A DNA stretch of 64,000 nucleotides from Acinetobacter guillouiae CIP 63.46 (lineage in GTDB: Bacteria > Pseudomonadota > Gammaproteobacteria > Pseudomonadales > Moraxellaceae): assembly GCF_000368145.1 (NCBI RefSeq), contig NZ_KB849283.1:832324-896323 (forward strand), in the 5' to 3' direction. Position numbers and translations under genes: made by a program. The first letter of the stretch is position 1; every line of letters starts with the position of its first letter. Positions 17,710 through 27,683 of the stretch are shown piece by piece. Under the pieces are notes generated by a model. That model made no database searches and was not told the origin of the DNA. It worked only from the letters and a program-made list of their open reading frames with translations.

Positions 17710-18483
17710 TCACTTTTGTTGAAGCAGATTTTCAAAATTTTGTGTGGTAATGAAAGCGATCTCTTCAAGCGTTTTATCATATACATCACTCAGCGCTTTG
17801 GCTACATAAGGAACGTATTTTGGTTCATTCGGTTTTCCTCGATAAGGCATCGGCGCCAAATAAGGACTATCCGTTTCAATCAACAAGCGATCTAAAGGTA
17901 CCTGCTTTGCAACATCTCTTAAATCTTGCGCATTTTTAAATGAAACAATTCCAGAGAAGGAAATATAGTAGCCACAATCTAAAACCGCCTTTGCAGTCTC
18001 CCAATCCTCAGTAAAACAATGCAAAATACCATGTGTTGATTTTTCAGCCCGAATAATGTCTACAGTTTCATGCTTTGCTGAACGGGTATGGACAACTACA
18101 GGTTTTTTAAGCTGTTGCGATGCGTGAATATGTCGTGCAAAACAGGCTTTTTGTTCAGCAATAAATTCAGTACTATGAAAATAGTCTAAACCCGTTTCAC
18201 CCAAGGCCCAAACTTTTTCAGCCTGCGCCAGTTCAACTAGTTTTTCAACACTTGCACGTTGCATCACTGCAGGATCTTCACATGGGTGCACACCAACACT
18301 ATAGCCCACATCTGAATGTCTTGCGGCAATTTCTGCAAGTGCGATATGGTCATCCAAATCTACAGAAATCCCCATAAATTTGGACACACCAGCATCTCTT
18401 GCTTGTTGTAATGCGGCATCGAGATCCCCAGCATAAGGTTCAAGATTTAACATGGTTAAATGGCAATGCGTATCAACAAACAC
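17710..18483 (-). CDS. tatD: TatD family metal-dependent DNase
   Basis: Hydrolase of the TatD family (3'-5' exonuclease activity and DNA quality control in E. coli members). The TIM-barrel metal sites are visible: DTHCHL at 4-9, ALGETGLDYFHS near 95, VVHTRSA near 130, ILHCFTED near 156 and IETDSPYLAP near 204. The length of 257 is normal. It lies downstream of pilZ and holB, the same order as in Pseudomonas. Confidence 0.9.
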   Translation of the reverse strand: MFVDTHCHLTMLNLEPYAGDLDAALQQARDAGVSKFMGISVDLDDHIALAEIAARHSDVGYSVGVHPCEDPAVMQRASVEKLVELAQAEKVWALGETGLDYFHSTEFIAEQKACFARHIHASQQLKKPVVVHTRSAKHETVDIIRAEKSTHGILHCFTEDWETAKAVLDCGYYISFSGIVSFKNAQDLRDVAKQVPLDRLLIETDSPYLAPMPYRGKPNEPKYVPYVAKALSDVYDKTLEEIAFITTQNFENLLQQK

Positions 18484-18510
18484 AGAAATTCCTAAATATT
18501 GAAAATTGGC

Positions 18511-18852
18511 TTACATTGTAAAGCTAGGACGGTCTAAAGACATACTGCCTGCGAGTAGTTTTTCTGCTTCCATTTTGTAATAGATGCCTTTTTCGCCAGT
18601 GAGTTGAATTGCAAAACCTTGTGGCTTAATTCCATTTTGCTTTTGCGAAATCCAAATCACTTTCCCTGTTAAAGGAACTTTCTGTGATTGATCTGGCAAA
18701 CCTGCCAATACGAAAACTTCATCGCCCATTTTTACAGCATTCTTTGATGGTACAAATAAGCCACCACCTAAAATATAAGGCATATAACTGGCTTGTAAGG
18801 TTGCACGATCATTGATGTTGACTTGAATCAAACCGCCCATACGTGGTTGCAT
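18511..18852 (-). CDS. pilZ: PilZ domain protein (type IV pilus)
   Basis: 113-residue PilZ-fold protein. Its position between holB and tatD and its size match the PilZ needed for type IV pilus biogenesis in Pseudomonas, which does not itself bind cyclic di-GMP. The canonical RxxxR and D/NxSxxG c-di-GMP motifs are not obvious here, in keeping with that subgroup. The sequence is strand-rich, e.g. GKVIWISQKQNGIKPQGFAI. Confidence 0.85.
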   Translation of the reverse strand: MQPRMGGLIQVNINDRATLQASYMPYILGGGLFVPSKNAVKMGDEVFVLAGLPDQSQKVPLTGKVIWISQKQNGIKPQGFAIQLTGEKGIYYKMEAEKLLAGSMSLDRPSFTM

Positions 18853-18878
18853 GATTATTCCCCCTGAATATTCAAATT

Positions 18879-19859
18879 TTATGTCACATTCATTAACTGA
18901 ATCGACAATTGATCAATAATTAGATTTGTTTGTACATTTTGATCAACTTTTAGCTTAGATTGTTGTAAATCCTCATAAATAGAGAACAAGGTTTGCAATT
19001 GATACTGCGCTGCAAGCTCATCCAACTGCAAATCTGAATTCTTTACAACTTGATTCAGCTTGACACAAATTATATCTGACAACAAGTATTCAAACATTTG
19101 TAAAAAATCATAAAAGCTCAGTTCTTTATTCCATTTTGAAGCGAACTGTAAAGGCATGCTTTTTTGACTGACCAGTTTTTGCCAATCTTGTAAAAATTCC
19201 CCACGTCGGTTTAACCAATCCAGCTCAGCAAGCGCCAATGCTTGCAATGGCATGTTATTGGATAAATTCATCAACAAGTTAATTTTAGAATGCATTTCAC
19301 TTGGTAAATGCTGTTGCAAATATTGTTCTGAAAGCGTGGGGCTAATACGATCCATGGCAAAGTGCTGTAACCGACTACGAATCGTTGCAGGCAGCTTTAG
19401 ATAATGTTCTGCAAGTAAGATAATCTGTACCCGATCACCTGGCTCTTCTAGTGTTTTTAATAATGCATTTGCAGAAGCAATGTTTAAAGCTTCTGCAGGT
19501 TCAATCACAATAACGCGCCAACCATCTACTGTTTGCTGCACAAATGGTAGTAAATCACGGATCTTCTCGATCTTAATTTTCGCGTTTTGCTTCTTATTCT
19601 CTTCATCGGTCGTGATATTAACATAGTTAGGGTGGGTATCCGATTTGAGCCACTGGCAACTTGCGCACTCTCCACAAGCACCTTGTGGTGTTTTATTTAA
19701 ACACAAAACCCATGACAAAAAATGTTGGGTAAATGCATGTTTACCACAACCTTTTTTACCATAGAACAATAAACCATGCCCTAATTTTGGAAAGCGACCT
19801 GTTAAGGTTTCCCATGTCTGTTGCTGCCAAGGATAAACCTGAGAATTAGAAGCATCCAT
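18879..19859 (-). CDS. holB: DNA polymerase III delta' subunit
   Basis: Clamp-loader subunit. An AAA+ P-loop (GLLFYGKKGCGKHAFTQHFL, near 29-48) is followed by a zinc-binding cysteine cluster (CLNKTPQGACGECASCQWL), sensor region LLKTLEEPGDRVQIILLAEH and the arginine-finger type TIRSRLQHF. The length of 326 is normal. It heads holB-pilZ-tatD. Confidence 0.92.
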   Translation of the reverse strand: MDASNSQVYPWQQQTWETLTGRFPKLGHGLLFYGKKGCGKHAFTQHFLSWVLCLNKTPQGACGECASCQWLKSDTHPNYVNITTDEENKKQNAKIKIEKIRDLLPFVQQTVDGWRVIVIEPAEALNIASANALLKTLEEPGDRVQIILLAEHYLKLPATIRSRLQHFAMDRISPTLSEQYLQQHLPSEMHSKINLLMNLSNNMPLQALALAELDWLNRRGEFLQDWQKLVSQKSMPLQFASKWNKELSFYDFLQMFEYLLSDIICVKLNQVVKNSDLQLDELAAQYQLQTLFSIYEDLQQSKLKVDQNVQTNLIIDQLSIQLMNVT

Positions 19860-19926
19860 GAATCAAAAACCTAAATACAAGTGAGGTAAAAACAAGTGAC
19901 GTAAGTATAAATAATGCAAAGACAAA

Positions 19927-20688
19927 CTATTCAAAAACCGCTACATCTAAGGCGTTTAAGCGATCCAAATCTGTTTGAGTATCGACACCCGGTGGTAAGT
20001 TTACTTGTGCGATATCAATCGCAACACGATGTCCATTTTCTAAAACGCGTAATTGCTCTAAACTTTCCAACTGTTCCAAAACACCCATATCCCAAGTGAC
20101 ATATTCTTGTAAAAGCTTGACACGGTAAGCATATAAGCCCAAATGACGATAAGCATGCTGATGTAGCTTTTGCTCAGCCTGTTTAACACCCTCTCGATCA
20201 TAAGGAATTTGTGCACGACTGAAATAAAGCGCTTCATTGAACTTTGACATCACCACTTTCACGATGCTGTCACGCTGAAACTCGTCAAGCTGATGTATCG
20301 GCTCACATAAGGTCGACATTGAACAATCTGCTTTCTGTGCTAGCAACTCCGCAACTTGAATCACCAATTGTGCAGGCAACAAAGGCTCATCGCCCTGTAC
20401 ATTCACAATAATATCCTCAGCATTCCAACCTTTGATCCGAGCAACTTCACTTAAACGATCTGTGCCTGAAGGATGACTCGGATCAGTCATCACAACATCC
20501 ACACCTTCTGCTCGGCAAAGCGCTGCAATACGTGGGTCATCTGTTGCCACACAAAGATCATCAAACCCCTGTACTTTTTTTGCTTGATCAACCACACGTA
20601 AAATCATGGCTCGTCCATGAATTTCTAAAAGCGGTTTACCCGGAAGACGTGAACTGGCAAAACGCGCAGGAATAACAATATATTTCAT
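19927..20688 (-). CDS. kdsB: CMP-KDO synthetase
   Basis: Activates 3-deoxy-D-manno-octulosonate with CTP for LPS inner-core synthesis. The nucleotide-binding start [20 protein letters not shown] and the [10 protein letters not shown] and CVATDDPRI motifs are intact. The start is set at the ATG at 20688. It lies four bases after lpxK in an envelope operon msbA-lpxK-kdsB. The presence of kdsB indicates KDO-containing LPS/LOS. Confidence 0.94.
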   Translation of the reverse strand: MKYIVIPARFASSRLPGKPLLEIHGRAMILRVVDQAKKVQGFDDLCVATDDPRIAALCRAEGVDVVMTDPSHPSGTDRLSEVARIKGWNAEDIIVNVQGDEPLLPAQLVIQVAELLAQKADCSMSTLCEPIHQLDEFQRDSIVKVVMSKFNEALYFSRAQIPYDREGVKQAEQKLHQHAYRHLGLYAYRVKLLQEYVTWDMGVLEQLESLEQLRVLENGHRVAIDIAQVNLPPGVDTQTDLDRLNALDVAVFE

Positions 20689-20692
20689 CAAA

Positions 20693-21709
20693 TTAACCTT
20701 GTATTAGATCAATACCAAGTTGAGTAAGTTGTTGGTTGAGTAATAGATAGCATTCATCAGACAAGACTGCCCCCACTGGAACTACCCAAATCCCACGACT
20801 AAATGTAGAATGATTTTTCAATAATGGTAAAAGCTTTACTGCATCTTTTTCAGTGGTGATAATCGGATTGTTATCTTCAAACTGCAAATCATCAATTTCA
20901 TAATCATAATGGTCTGGAAACTCATGACATTGAAATTGAGTTACACCTATACTTTCCAAGGTATTATAAAAGCGTTGAGGAAAACCAATTCCAACAACTG
21001 CATAATAATCGAGTGTAGGATCAAACTGCTCAGATTGGTCAAAACTTGGATTTAATAGATAAGGTTCTGTCACTTCTAAATGCATATTTAGAGCTGAATG
21101 TGGCTGGTGCGCATGCTCAATCACGGTACCGTGCTTTAAACGGCTCACAGGCTCGCGTAAATAACCTTCAGGAAGCAGTTTTTGATTGCCCAAACCCCGG
21201 TTATTATCCAACACAATCCATTCGATTTGACGCGCTAAAGCCCAATGCTGTAAACCATCATCACTGATAATCAAATCAAGTTCATAATGTTGCAGTAGTA
21301 ACTCAATATTGGCTTGGCGATTGCCACCCACTACCATGGGAACCTCAGTAGACTGAACAATTAAACAGGGTTCATCGCCCACTTGATCAGGCACAGAATC
21401 TAAAGTAACCAGTGCAGGAAAAGGCCCTTGCCCCCCATAACCACGGCTAATCACACCAACACGAACACGGTGATGTTGCAAATATTTCACCAACTGGATC
21501 AATAACGGTGTCTTCCCACTCCCGCCCACAGTAATATTTCCAATAATCATCACTGGGACAGGTGCTTTATAGATTTTTTTTATACCTTTTTGATACAGTT
21601 GCTTATTTACCGTAAAACCGAATTGATATAACCATGACAATGGCCGCAATGCAATCAACCACTTGGACTGTTTATTCCAAGCATCTTGAATGATTTGCGC
21701 AATAGACAT
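20693..21709 (-). CDS. lpxK: Tetraacyldisaccharide 4'-kinase
   Basis: Phosphorylates the 4' position of the lipid A disaccharide at the inner membrane. An N-terminal membrane-associated helix is followed by the P-loop [14 protein letters not shown] (about 57-70), GVISRGYGG near 93, and the DDGLQHWAL segment near 150. The length of 338 is normal. It is six bases downstream of msbA. Confidence 0.93.
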   Translation of the reverse strand: MSIAQIIQDAWNKQSKWLIALRPLSWLYQFGFTVNKQLYQKGIKKIYKAPVPVMIIGNITVGGSGKTPLLIQLVKYLQHHRVRVGVISRGYGGQGPFPALVTLDSVPDQVGDEPCLIVQSTEVPMVVGGNRQANIELLLQHYELDLIISDDGLQHWALARQIEWIVLDNNRGLGNQKLLPEGYLREPVSRLKHGTVIEHAHQPHSALNMHLEVTEPYLLNPSFDQSEQFDPTLDYYAVVGIGFPQRFYNTLESIGVTQFQCHEFPDHYDYEIDDLQFEDNNPIITTEKDAVKLLPLLKNHSTFSRGIWVVPVGAVLSDECYLLLNQQLTQLGIDLIQG

Positions 21710-21715
21710 GTTCGA

Positions 21716-23446
21716 TTATTCCTCAAAGTTACGTTCATACAATTGATAGTAAGCGCCATGCTTCGCTAATAACTCCGTATGAGTACCTTGCTCTATGATA
21801 CGCCCCTTATCCATAACCACAATCTTATCCGCTTTCTCAATCGTGGATAGACGGTGAGCGATCACAATCGTGGTTCGATTTTGATCAAGCATCGCTTCAT
21901 CAAATGCTTTTTGAATAAAGTGTTCAGACTCATTATCCAAGGCACTGGTAGCTTCATCTAAGATAAGAATCGGTGCATTTTTAAGGATTGCACGCGCAAT
22001 GGCAATACGTTGACGTTGACCACCTGAAAGACTTAAGCCTTGCGCGCCCAAAGGTGTATCATAACCGTTTGGTAACTCCATAATAAAGTCATGTGCATAA
22101 GCTGCTTTAGCAGCGGCAATAATGGCTTCATCGGATGCTTTTTCTAACTGACCATATGCAATATTCTCACGCACTGTTCGATCAAATAAAACCACTTGCT
22201 GGTTGACCATTGCAACTTGGGTACGTAAACAACTGAGTTCAATATCTTGAATAGGCAATTGATCTAGATAAATCTGCCCTGCACTAATTTCCTGAAAGCG
22301 CACCAACATATTCACCAAAGATGACTTACCAGCACCTGAACGCCCAACCAAAGCAATGGTTTGACCTGCTTGTATGTCTAATGAGAAATCATCAATCCCT
22401 TTTACATTATTTTTATAAATCAAAGACACATGATCAAACTTAATATTACCCAATAATTTTGGCGTTAATGTTCCAGTATTTTCTTCATGTGGCAAATCTA
22501 GAACTTCAAACACAGAATATGCCGCAGCAATACCACGTTGTAATTTCTCATTGATATCTGTTAAGTTTTTAATAGGCTTTGCTAATAACCCTGCTGCTGT
22601 GATATAAGCAACAAACTCGCCTGCTGAAGTATCGCCTAAAATTTGTGGACGTAATGCCAACCAAATAATGATACCCAGAGCGAAAGCCATGACCAATTGT
22701 ACCAGTGGACTATTTAAGTTTTGTACAACCACCATTTTCAAACCGCGTTTTAAGTTTTCTTCTGAAGACTTATAAAAACGTTGTTGTTCACTTTCTTCAC
22801 CTGCAAAGCTTTTTACAACTGCATTCGCACTGACTGTTTCTTGCACAATATGGTTGACATCACCCATGGTATTTTGCACTTGAATAGACAGCTTACGCAT
22901 GCGTTTTGAAGCTTTACGCACCAATAAACCAATAATCGGCATAAAGATAAAAATACACAAGGTTAAACGCCAATTGGTATAGAGCAAATAACCCAATAAG
23001 CCTAAAGCAATTGCACCATCACGAATTAATGTTTTTAACGATTCAGAGGAAGCCGCAGTTAACTGCTCCACGTTATACATAATTTTTGCAGTGATATGGC
23101 CAGATGAATTATCCAAGTAATACTGTGCTGGGAGTTTTAAGAGTTTGGCATAAACTTCTTGGCGAATACTAAATACCAAACTTCTTGAGATGACAGCTGT
23201 AAAGTAGCCCCCCATAAACAAACCTAAGCCACGGAAAAAAATCAGTAAGATAATCAGTGCCGGAAACCAATCAAGATCGCCACGATTACCATCTTGAATT
23301 GCATCAATAATAAATTTAAGTAATTTCGCTACAGAAACTTCAGTTGCCGCATTTATGCCAAATCCAATAATAACGAGTAAGGCTGCCCCCCAATACGGCT
23401 TTAAATATGCCAAAAGACGGACATAGACCTTAAAATCCTGATTCAC
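21716..23446 (-). CDS. msbA: Lipid A export ATP-binding/permease protein
   Basis: Homodimeric ABC exporter flipping lipid A-core across the inner membrane. Six membrane segments occupy about residues 18-310; the nucleotide-binding domain has Walker A ALVGRSGAGKSSLV, Q-loop, signature LSLSGGQRQRIAIARAIL, Walker B ILILDEATSALD and the H-loop IVIAHRLSTIE. The length of 576 is normal. It is followed by lpxK and kdsB and preceded by exbD with a three-base gap, so envelope and exb genes are one operon. Confidence 0.92.
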   Translation of the reverse strand: MNQDFKVYVRLLAYLKPYWGAALLVIIGFGINAATEVSVAKLLKFIIDAIQDGNRGDLDWFPALIILLIFFRGLGLFMGGYFTAVISRSLVFSIRQEVYAKLLKLPAQYYLDNSSGHITAKIMYNVEQLTAASSESLKTLIRDGAIALGLLGYLLYTNWRLTLCIFIFMPIIGLLVRKASKRMRKLSIQVQNTMGDVNHIVQETVSANAVVKSFAGEESEQQRFYKSSEENLKRGLKMVVVQNLNSPLVQLVMAFALGIIIWLALRPQILGDTSAGEFVAYITAAGLLAKPIKNLTDINEKLQRGIAAAYSVFEVLDLPHEENTGTLTPKLLGNIKFDHVSLIYKNNVKGIDDFSLDIQAGQTIALVGRSGAGKSSLVNMLVRFQEISAGQIYLDQLPIQDIELSCLRTQVAMVNQQVVLFDRTVRENIAYGQLEKASDEAIIAAAKAAYAHDFIMELPNGYDTPLGAQGLSLSGGQRQRIAIARAILKNAPILILDEATSALDNESEHFIQKAFDEAMLDQNRTTIVIAHRLSTIEKADKIVVMDKGRIIEQGTHTELLAKHGAYYQLYERNFEE

Positions 23447-23449
23447 TAA

Positions 23450-23872
23450 TTAATAACCTCGAGATGGAACTTTGGTACTGATATTGATGTTAACGAAACC
23501 TAGCTGTCCTGCGACGTCCATCACTCGAATAACATCTTGATGCGTCGCTTTAGCATCTGCAGCTATCACAAACATCAGATCACGATTATCATTTGCTGCA
23601 TGCTTAATTGCAGTACTTAAATCAGCCGACTCTTTACTCGAAAGTGCCTGCCCATTTACTGCATAATGTCCTACCGAGTCTACCATGACTTCAATTTTAT
23701 TTTTGTATTCTTTTGGCGGAACACCTTGTGCATCCGGTAAAGAAAGATTGATCCGGCTTTGCTGGTTAAAGGTGGTGGTCAGTAATAAAATCACCAATAT
23801 AAATAACAAGCAATCAATCAATGGCGTAAGATTGATATGAATATCTTCAACTGTTCTGCGTCTAAATTTCAT
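23450..23872 (-). CDS. exbD: ExbD/TolR family proton-channel subunit
   Basis: Bitopic partner of ExbB that converts proton-motive force into work at the outer membrane. There is one N-terminal membrane helix (about 14-34, INLTPLIDCLLFILVILLLTT) containing the essential Asp (PLIDCLLF). The periplasmic domain has VIAADAKATHQDVIRVMD. The length of 140 is normal. No TonB is adjacent; the exbBD-msbA-lpxK linkage is seen in other gammaproteobacteria. Confidence 0.88.
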   Translation of the reverse strand: MKFRRRTVEDIHINLTPLIDCLLFILVILLLTTTFNQQSRINLSLPDAQGVPPKEYKNKIEVMVDSVGHYAVNGQALSSKESADLSTAIKHAANDNRDLMFVIAADAKATHQDVIRVMDVAGQLGFVNINISTKVPSRGY

Positions 23873-23892
23873 GAAACACCCCTAAAACGGAT

Positions 23893-24525
23893 TTAACCAG
23901 CTTTCTTTTTTTCATTTTCAAGGTGTTTCTGAAAAAATAAGGCGGCATGAAATAAAGTCGACTGTTGCTCGAGTTCAGCCACATATTCCTGAACTAGGCG
24001 CTGAAAATAACGGTAGGCAAATAGTGCTGGAATAGCAATCACCATACCGGCAGCTGTGGTAATTAATGCCTTAGAAATACCAGGAATCATCATGGTTGGA
24101 TTGGCATTCGTACCTAAATCAATGACTAAAAAGGATTCGATAATTCCAATCACTGTGCCCAATAGACCCAATAACGGTGCAACAGCGCTCAATGTACCTA
24201 AGAAATTGATATTTTTTTCTAAATATCCAATTTCGCGTGAAGCAGTCGCTTCCATCTGAGCACGTGCAAATGCTTCACCTTGAGCGTAAGCATCTATACC
24301 ATCTTTAAAAATATAGCCCAATGCAGTTTGGCAAACAGCTTGATCTTGTTCCATTTCATCTAAAACATCGTCAACATTGCGACCTTTTTGCATCATAAGC
24401 GACTTAGGTAGAACTAAAGATCGTTTCAGCCGTATAAATCTCTCGATTGAAATCGCAACAGTAAAAATTGAACATAAAACCAATGGCAGCATTAACCAAC
24501 CGCCGGCTTTAACAAGTTCCCACAT
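23893..24525 (-). CDS. exbB: MotA/TolQ/ExbB family proton-channel protein
   Basis: Polytopic subunit of the ExbBD motor. There are three membrane helices, about 9-30, 105-130 and 150-175, with the family segments FLGTLSAVAPLLGLLGTVIG and ALITTAAGMVIAIPALFAYR near the pore. The length of 210 is normal. It lies immediately upstream of exbD and 35 bases downstream of parB. Confidence 0.9.
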   Translation of the reverse strand: MWELVKAGGWLMLPLVLCSIFTVAISIERFIRLKRSLVLPKSLMMQKGRNVDDVLDEMEQDQAVCQTALGYIFKDGIDAYAQGEAFARAQMEATASREIGYLEKNINFLGTLSAVAPLLGLLGTVIGIIESFLVIDLGTNANPTMMIPGISKALITTAAGMVIAIPALFAYRYFQRLVQEYVAELEQQSTLFHAALFFQKHLENEKKKAG

Positions 24526-24560
24526 CTTTAGTTCCCCAATTTAATTAAATCGCTTAAACA

Positions 24561-25451
24561 TTATTGTTCTGGTAAACAGATATTTAAAATTCCATCTAAC
24601 TCATCAAGAGAGTTATAACTGATGACCAGCTTTCCTTTACCCTGTTTGTTATAGTCTAATTTTACACTTGCACTAAAACGTTCTGACAATTTCTGAGTCA
24701 GTTGTTGTACATCTGGCGCAAGTGGATCTTTAGATTTTTCCTGCTTTGGTGTATTCCAATCACGCACCAATTGCTCGGTTTGACGGACAGATAAACTCTT
24801 ATCAATCACGATTTTTGCAATTTGCAATTGATCTTTAGCTTTTAGGGTCAATATCGCACGGGCATGCCCCATGTCTAATAAACCTTGTTGCATTAAATCT
24901 TTGATTTCATCTTCTAGACTTAATAAGCGCAATAAATTACTTACGGTAGTGCGTGCTTTACCTACAGTATCTGCAATTTCTTGATGGCTAAGCCCAAATT
25001 CTTCATGAAAACGTTGTAATGCTAGTGCTTGATCAACAGGGTTTAAATCTTGACGTTGAATATTTTCGATCAATGCCAAGGCAATCGCAACCTGATCGGT
25101 CAAATCACGTACAATTGCAGGGATTTCAGTTAAACCCGCCAATTGCGCAGCACGCCAGCGACGTTCACCTGCAATGATTTCATAGGGAGTTTCGTCATTT
25201 TCAATAGGACGAATCACAATCGGCTGCATTACACCATGTTTTTTAATCGATGCAGCAAGTTCTTGTAAATCCTGCTCACCAATAAAACGACGGGGTTGAT
25301 ATGCACCGCGTTTTAATTGGGTTACATCCATCTGTTTTAATTGGCCATGATCCAATGCTTGGACTTCAAGTTGTAATTTTTCTTTTTGGATTGAACCTAA
25401 TAATGCATCTAAGCCACGACCCTTTGCCAACCCTCTTTTTTTCACGGTCAT
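24561..25451 (-). CDS. parB: Chromosome partitioning protein ParB
   Basis: Centromere-binding CTPase of the ParABS system. The N-terminal KRGLAKGRGLDALLG box and the CTP-binding ParB/Srx domain (GAYQPRRFIGEQDLQELAAS, then ETPYEIIAGERRWRAAQLAG) lead into a helix-turn-helix (LSHQEIADTVGKARTTVSNLLRLL, shown in part) and a C-terminal dimer domain. Start and parA stop overlap by four bases. I did not find a convincing parS dyad within the window. Confidence 0.93.
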   Translation of the reverse strand: MTVKKRGLAKGRGLDALLGSIQKEKLQLEVQALDHGQLKQMDVTQLKRGAYQPRRFIGEQDLQELAASIKKHGVMQPIVIRPIENDETPYEIIAGERRWRAAQLAGLTEIPAIVRDLTDQVAIALALIENIQRQDLNPVDQALALQRFHEEFGLSHQEIADTVGKARTTVSNLLRLLSLEDEIKDLMQQGLLDMGHARAILTLKAKDQLQIAKIVIDKSLSVRQTEQLVRDWNTPKQEKSKDPLAPDVQQLTQKLSERFSASVKLDYNKQGKGKLVISYNSLDELDGILNICLPEQ

Positions 25452-26230
25452 GCTTTATTTCCTTTTTTCACTTTACTCTTTTTCAACATTTCAGCTGCTA
25501 AATTTAAATATGCAATTGCACCTTTAGAGCTTTTCTCAAAATAAATAATCGGTAATCCATGTGCTGGCGCTTCGGCCAACCGCACATTACGCGGAATCAC
25601 TGTATCATAAAGTTTCTTACCAAAATACTGTTCTAATTCGGCAGAAACATCACGAGTGAGTGCATTACGCGCATCATACATGGTACGAAGCACCCCAATA
25701 ATTTCCAATTCAGGGTTTAAAGCCTGCTGAATTTTATCAATGGTCTGGGTCAGATCTGCCAATCCTTCTAATGCATAATACTCACATTGCATTGGAATAA
25801 TCACTGCATCGACTGCGGCTAAAGCATTGACCGTAATTAAACTTAAACTTGGTGCACAATCAACAATAATATAATCAAAGTCTTTTTCAATCTGCTGTAA
25901 AGCGTTACGCAAAATAAACTCACGTCCATCTTGCTCTGCAATTGCCAGCTCAACACCTGCCAAATCACGATTTGAGCCAAGCACTTTATAGCCAACTTCA
26001 GCTTTACTAATTGCAGTTTCAATCGGTACTTCACCCAGAAGTACATCGGTGACTGAATACAACAAATCATTTTTTTGAATACCCGACCCCATGGTAGCAT
26101 TACCCTGTGAGTCCATATCCACCAATAAAACACGCTTTTTCAACACTGCCAAAGAGGCAGCCAAATTCACGGCTGTCGTGGTTTTACCTACGCCACCTTT
26201 CTGGTTTGCGATAGCAATAATTTGAGCCAT
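25448..26230 (-). CDS. parA: Chromosome partitioning ATPase ParA (Soj)
   Basis: Walker-type ATPase that moves ParB-bound origins. The deviant Walker A KGGVGKTT is at 11-18 (NQKGGVGKTTTAVNLAASL), Walker B is VDCAPSLSLITVNAL near 123, and GIIxP-like VIPRNVRLAEAPAHGLP appears near 210. The length of 260 is normal for chromosomal ParA. The order rsmG-parA-parB is the classic chromosomal arrangement. Confidence 0.94.
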   Translation of the reverse strand: MAQIIAIANQKGGVGKTTTAVNLAASLAVLKKRVLLVDMDSQGNATMGSGIQKNDLLYSVTDVLLGEVPIETAISKAEVGYKVLGSNRDLAGVELAIAEQDGREFILRNALQQIEKDFDYIIVDCAPSLSLITVNALAAVDAVIIPMQCEYYALEGLADLTQTIDKIQQALNPELEIIGVLRTMYDARNALTRDVSAELEQYFGKKLYDTVIPRNVRLAEAPAHGLPIIYFEKSSKGAIAYLNLAAEMLKKSKVKKGNKA

Positions 26231-26254
26231 GGTAACCCCAACCCTTAGTCTGTT

Positions 26255-26887
26255 TTAAATCTGTTTTAATAAAAGTAAATGACGTTGTTCGTCCAATCGA
26301 GGTACATGCAATTCAATAATGTCACAACTCCACTTGTCTTTTAAAGCATCAACTTCTTCAGTGGGAATCAAACCTTTCATTGACGCAATGATACTGCGTT
26401 CATGCATATAAGGTTCTGAAGCTGTCACAAAATCTGTCAATGAAGCAAATGCACGACTGGTGATCACATCAAATTGCCCTAGATCATGGATACTATCTTC
26501 ATTTTCTACACGTGTCTGAACTGCGACAACATTTTTTAGTTTTAAATCTGCAATAAACTGTTTCAGAAAACGAATTTTCTTACCATTTGAATCCAACAAA
26601 ACACATTGGCGTTCAGGTTGGCACAGTGCAATGATCATCCCTGGCATACCCCCGCCTGTACCAATATCGAGTAAACGACCAGCGGGTAAATCATTTAAAA
26701 TACTTAAGCTATCCAATAAATGTTTAACCAACATTTCTTTTGGATCACGAATCGCCGTTAAGTTATAAGCTTTGTTCCACAGGACGAGTGCATCTTGATA
26801 TTGCAACAATAATCCTAATGCTTCATCACTAAGTTTTAAGCCAAGCTTTAGACTGCCTTGCTTTAACTCTTGAAAAAATGGATGCAT
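26255..26887 (-). CDS. rsmG: 16S rRNA (guanine527-N7)-methyltransferase
   Basis: SAM-dependent methylase of G527 in 16S rRNA; its loss gives low-level streptomycin resistance in other bacteria. The SAM motif LLDIGTGGGMPGMIIAL is around residue 68, with TSRAFASL near 140. The start is set at the ATG at 26887 (MHPFFQEL) rather than the TTG two codons upstream. It is first in the rsmG-parA-parB run. Confidence 0.93.
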   Translation of the reverse strand: MHPFFQELKQGSLKLGLKLSDEALGLLLQYQDALVLWNKAYNLTAIRDPKEMLVKHLLDSLSILNDLPAGRLLDIGTGGGMPGMIIALCQPERQCVLLDSNGKKIRFLKQFIADLKLKNVVAVQTRVENEDSIHDLGQFDVITSRAFASLTDFVTASEPYMHERSIIASMKGLIPTEEVDALKDKWSCDIIELHVPRLDEQRHLLLLKQI

Positions 26888-26993
26888 GATCAAATAACAT
26901 CTCTAAAAAGTTAGCTGAAAGTATACCTATTTCTCGCCCGTGGAACAGTAGTTAACGATGAGTTAATACGCACTTAGGCGTATTTATCCTCAC

Positions 26994-27683
26994 TTAACTA
27001 TACTCACCCTGTCTTATTTGCAAATCCAAGGCTGTTAAACGCTCAGGTGTACCCACATCAACCCACGCTGCCTGCATTTTCTCAGCCGAGATTTTACCGT
27101 CTAGCATGCCTTGTTTAAGCAAAGGTGCAAGTGGTCTTTTACCCTGTTCCAGACCATCAAACATTTTTGGGTTAATCACAGCGACACCACTATAAGTTAA
27201 ATTTTCACCTTGCTGATTTTGCTCAAAGGTATAAGCACGACCATTTGCCAAGGTAAAATCACCCTGTGGATGCTGTTCAGGATTATTGACAAAAACCAAA
27301 TGTGCAAGATCATCGGCAAGATTGATATCTAATAATGATGCAAAATCAAAAGTGGTCCATACATCACCATTGACCAGAATAAAAGGTTGATCACCGAGAA
27401 GCGCTAAGGCATTGATAATCCCACCTGCGGTTTCCAAGCCCTCATCTTCACGCGTCCAGCGTATAGTCACACCAAATTGTGAGCCATCACCCAAGGTGCC
27501 AATCAGAATATCTGCCAACCATGCAGAGTTAATCACGATTTCAGTCACGCCAATTTTTTTTAATTTTTCAATATGCCATACAATTAGTGCTTTGCTGCCT
27601 ACTTCCAACAAAGGCTTTGGCTTATAGAGGGTCAAAGGTCGCATTCTATTGCCTAGACCAGCAGCTAAAATCATCGCTTTCAT
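26994..27683 (-). CDS. murU: N-acetylmuramate alpha-1-phosphate uridylyltransferase
   Basis: Nucleotidyltransferase of the anabolic peptidoglycan-recycling shortcut: MurNAc-1-P plus UTP gives UDP-MurNAc, bypassing MurA. The N terminus MKAMILAAGLGNRMRPLT has the GxGxRxRPLT nucleotide loop, then KPKPLLEV, FILVNGDVWTTFD and the C-terminal AAWVDVGTPERL. It overlaps amgK by four bases. Known in Pseudomonas and Acinetobacter, the pathway underlies intrinsic fosfomycin tolerance. Confidence 0.88.
   Translation of the reverse strand: MKAMILAAGLGNRMRPLTLYKPKPLLEVGSKALIVWHIEKLKKIGVTEIVINSAWLADILIGTLGDGSQFGVTIRWTREDEGLETAGGIINALALLGDQPFILVNGDVWTTFDFASLLDINLADDLAHLVFVNNPEQHPQGDFTLANGRAYTFEQNQQGENLTYSGVAVINPKMFDGLEQGKRPLAPLLKQGMLDGKISAEKMQAAWVDVGTPERLTALDLQIRQGEYS

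Noticed and set aside
19878-19904. ACAAGTGAGGTAA/ACAAGTGACGTAA short tandem repeat between kdsB and holB
   Set aside because: Only two 13-base units with one mismatch; too short to call a feature.
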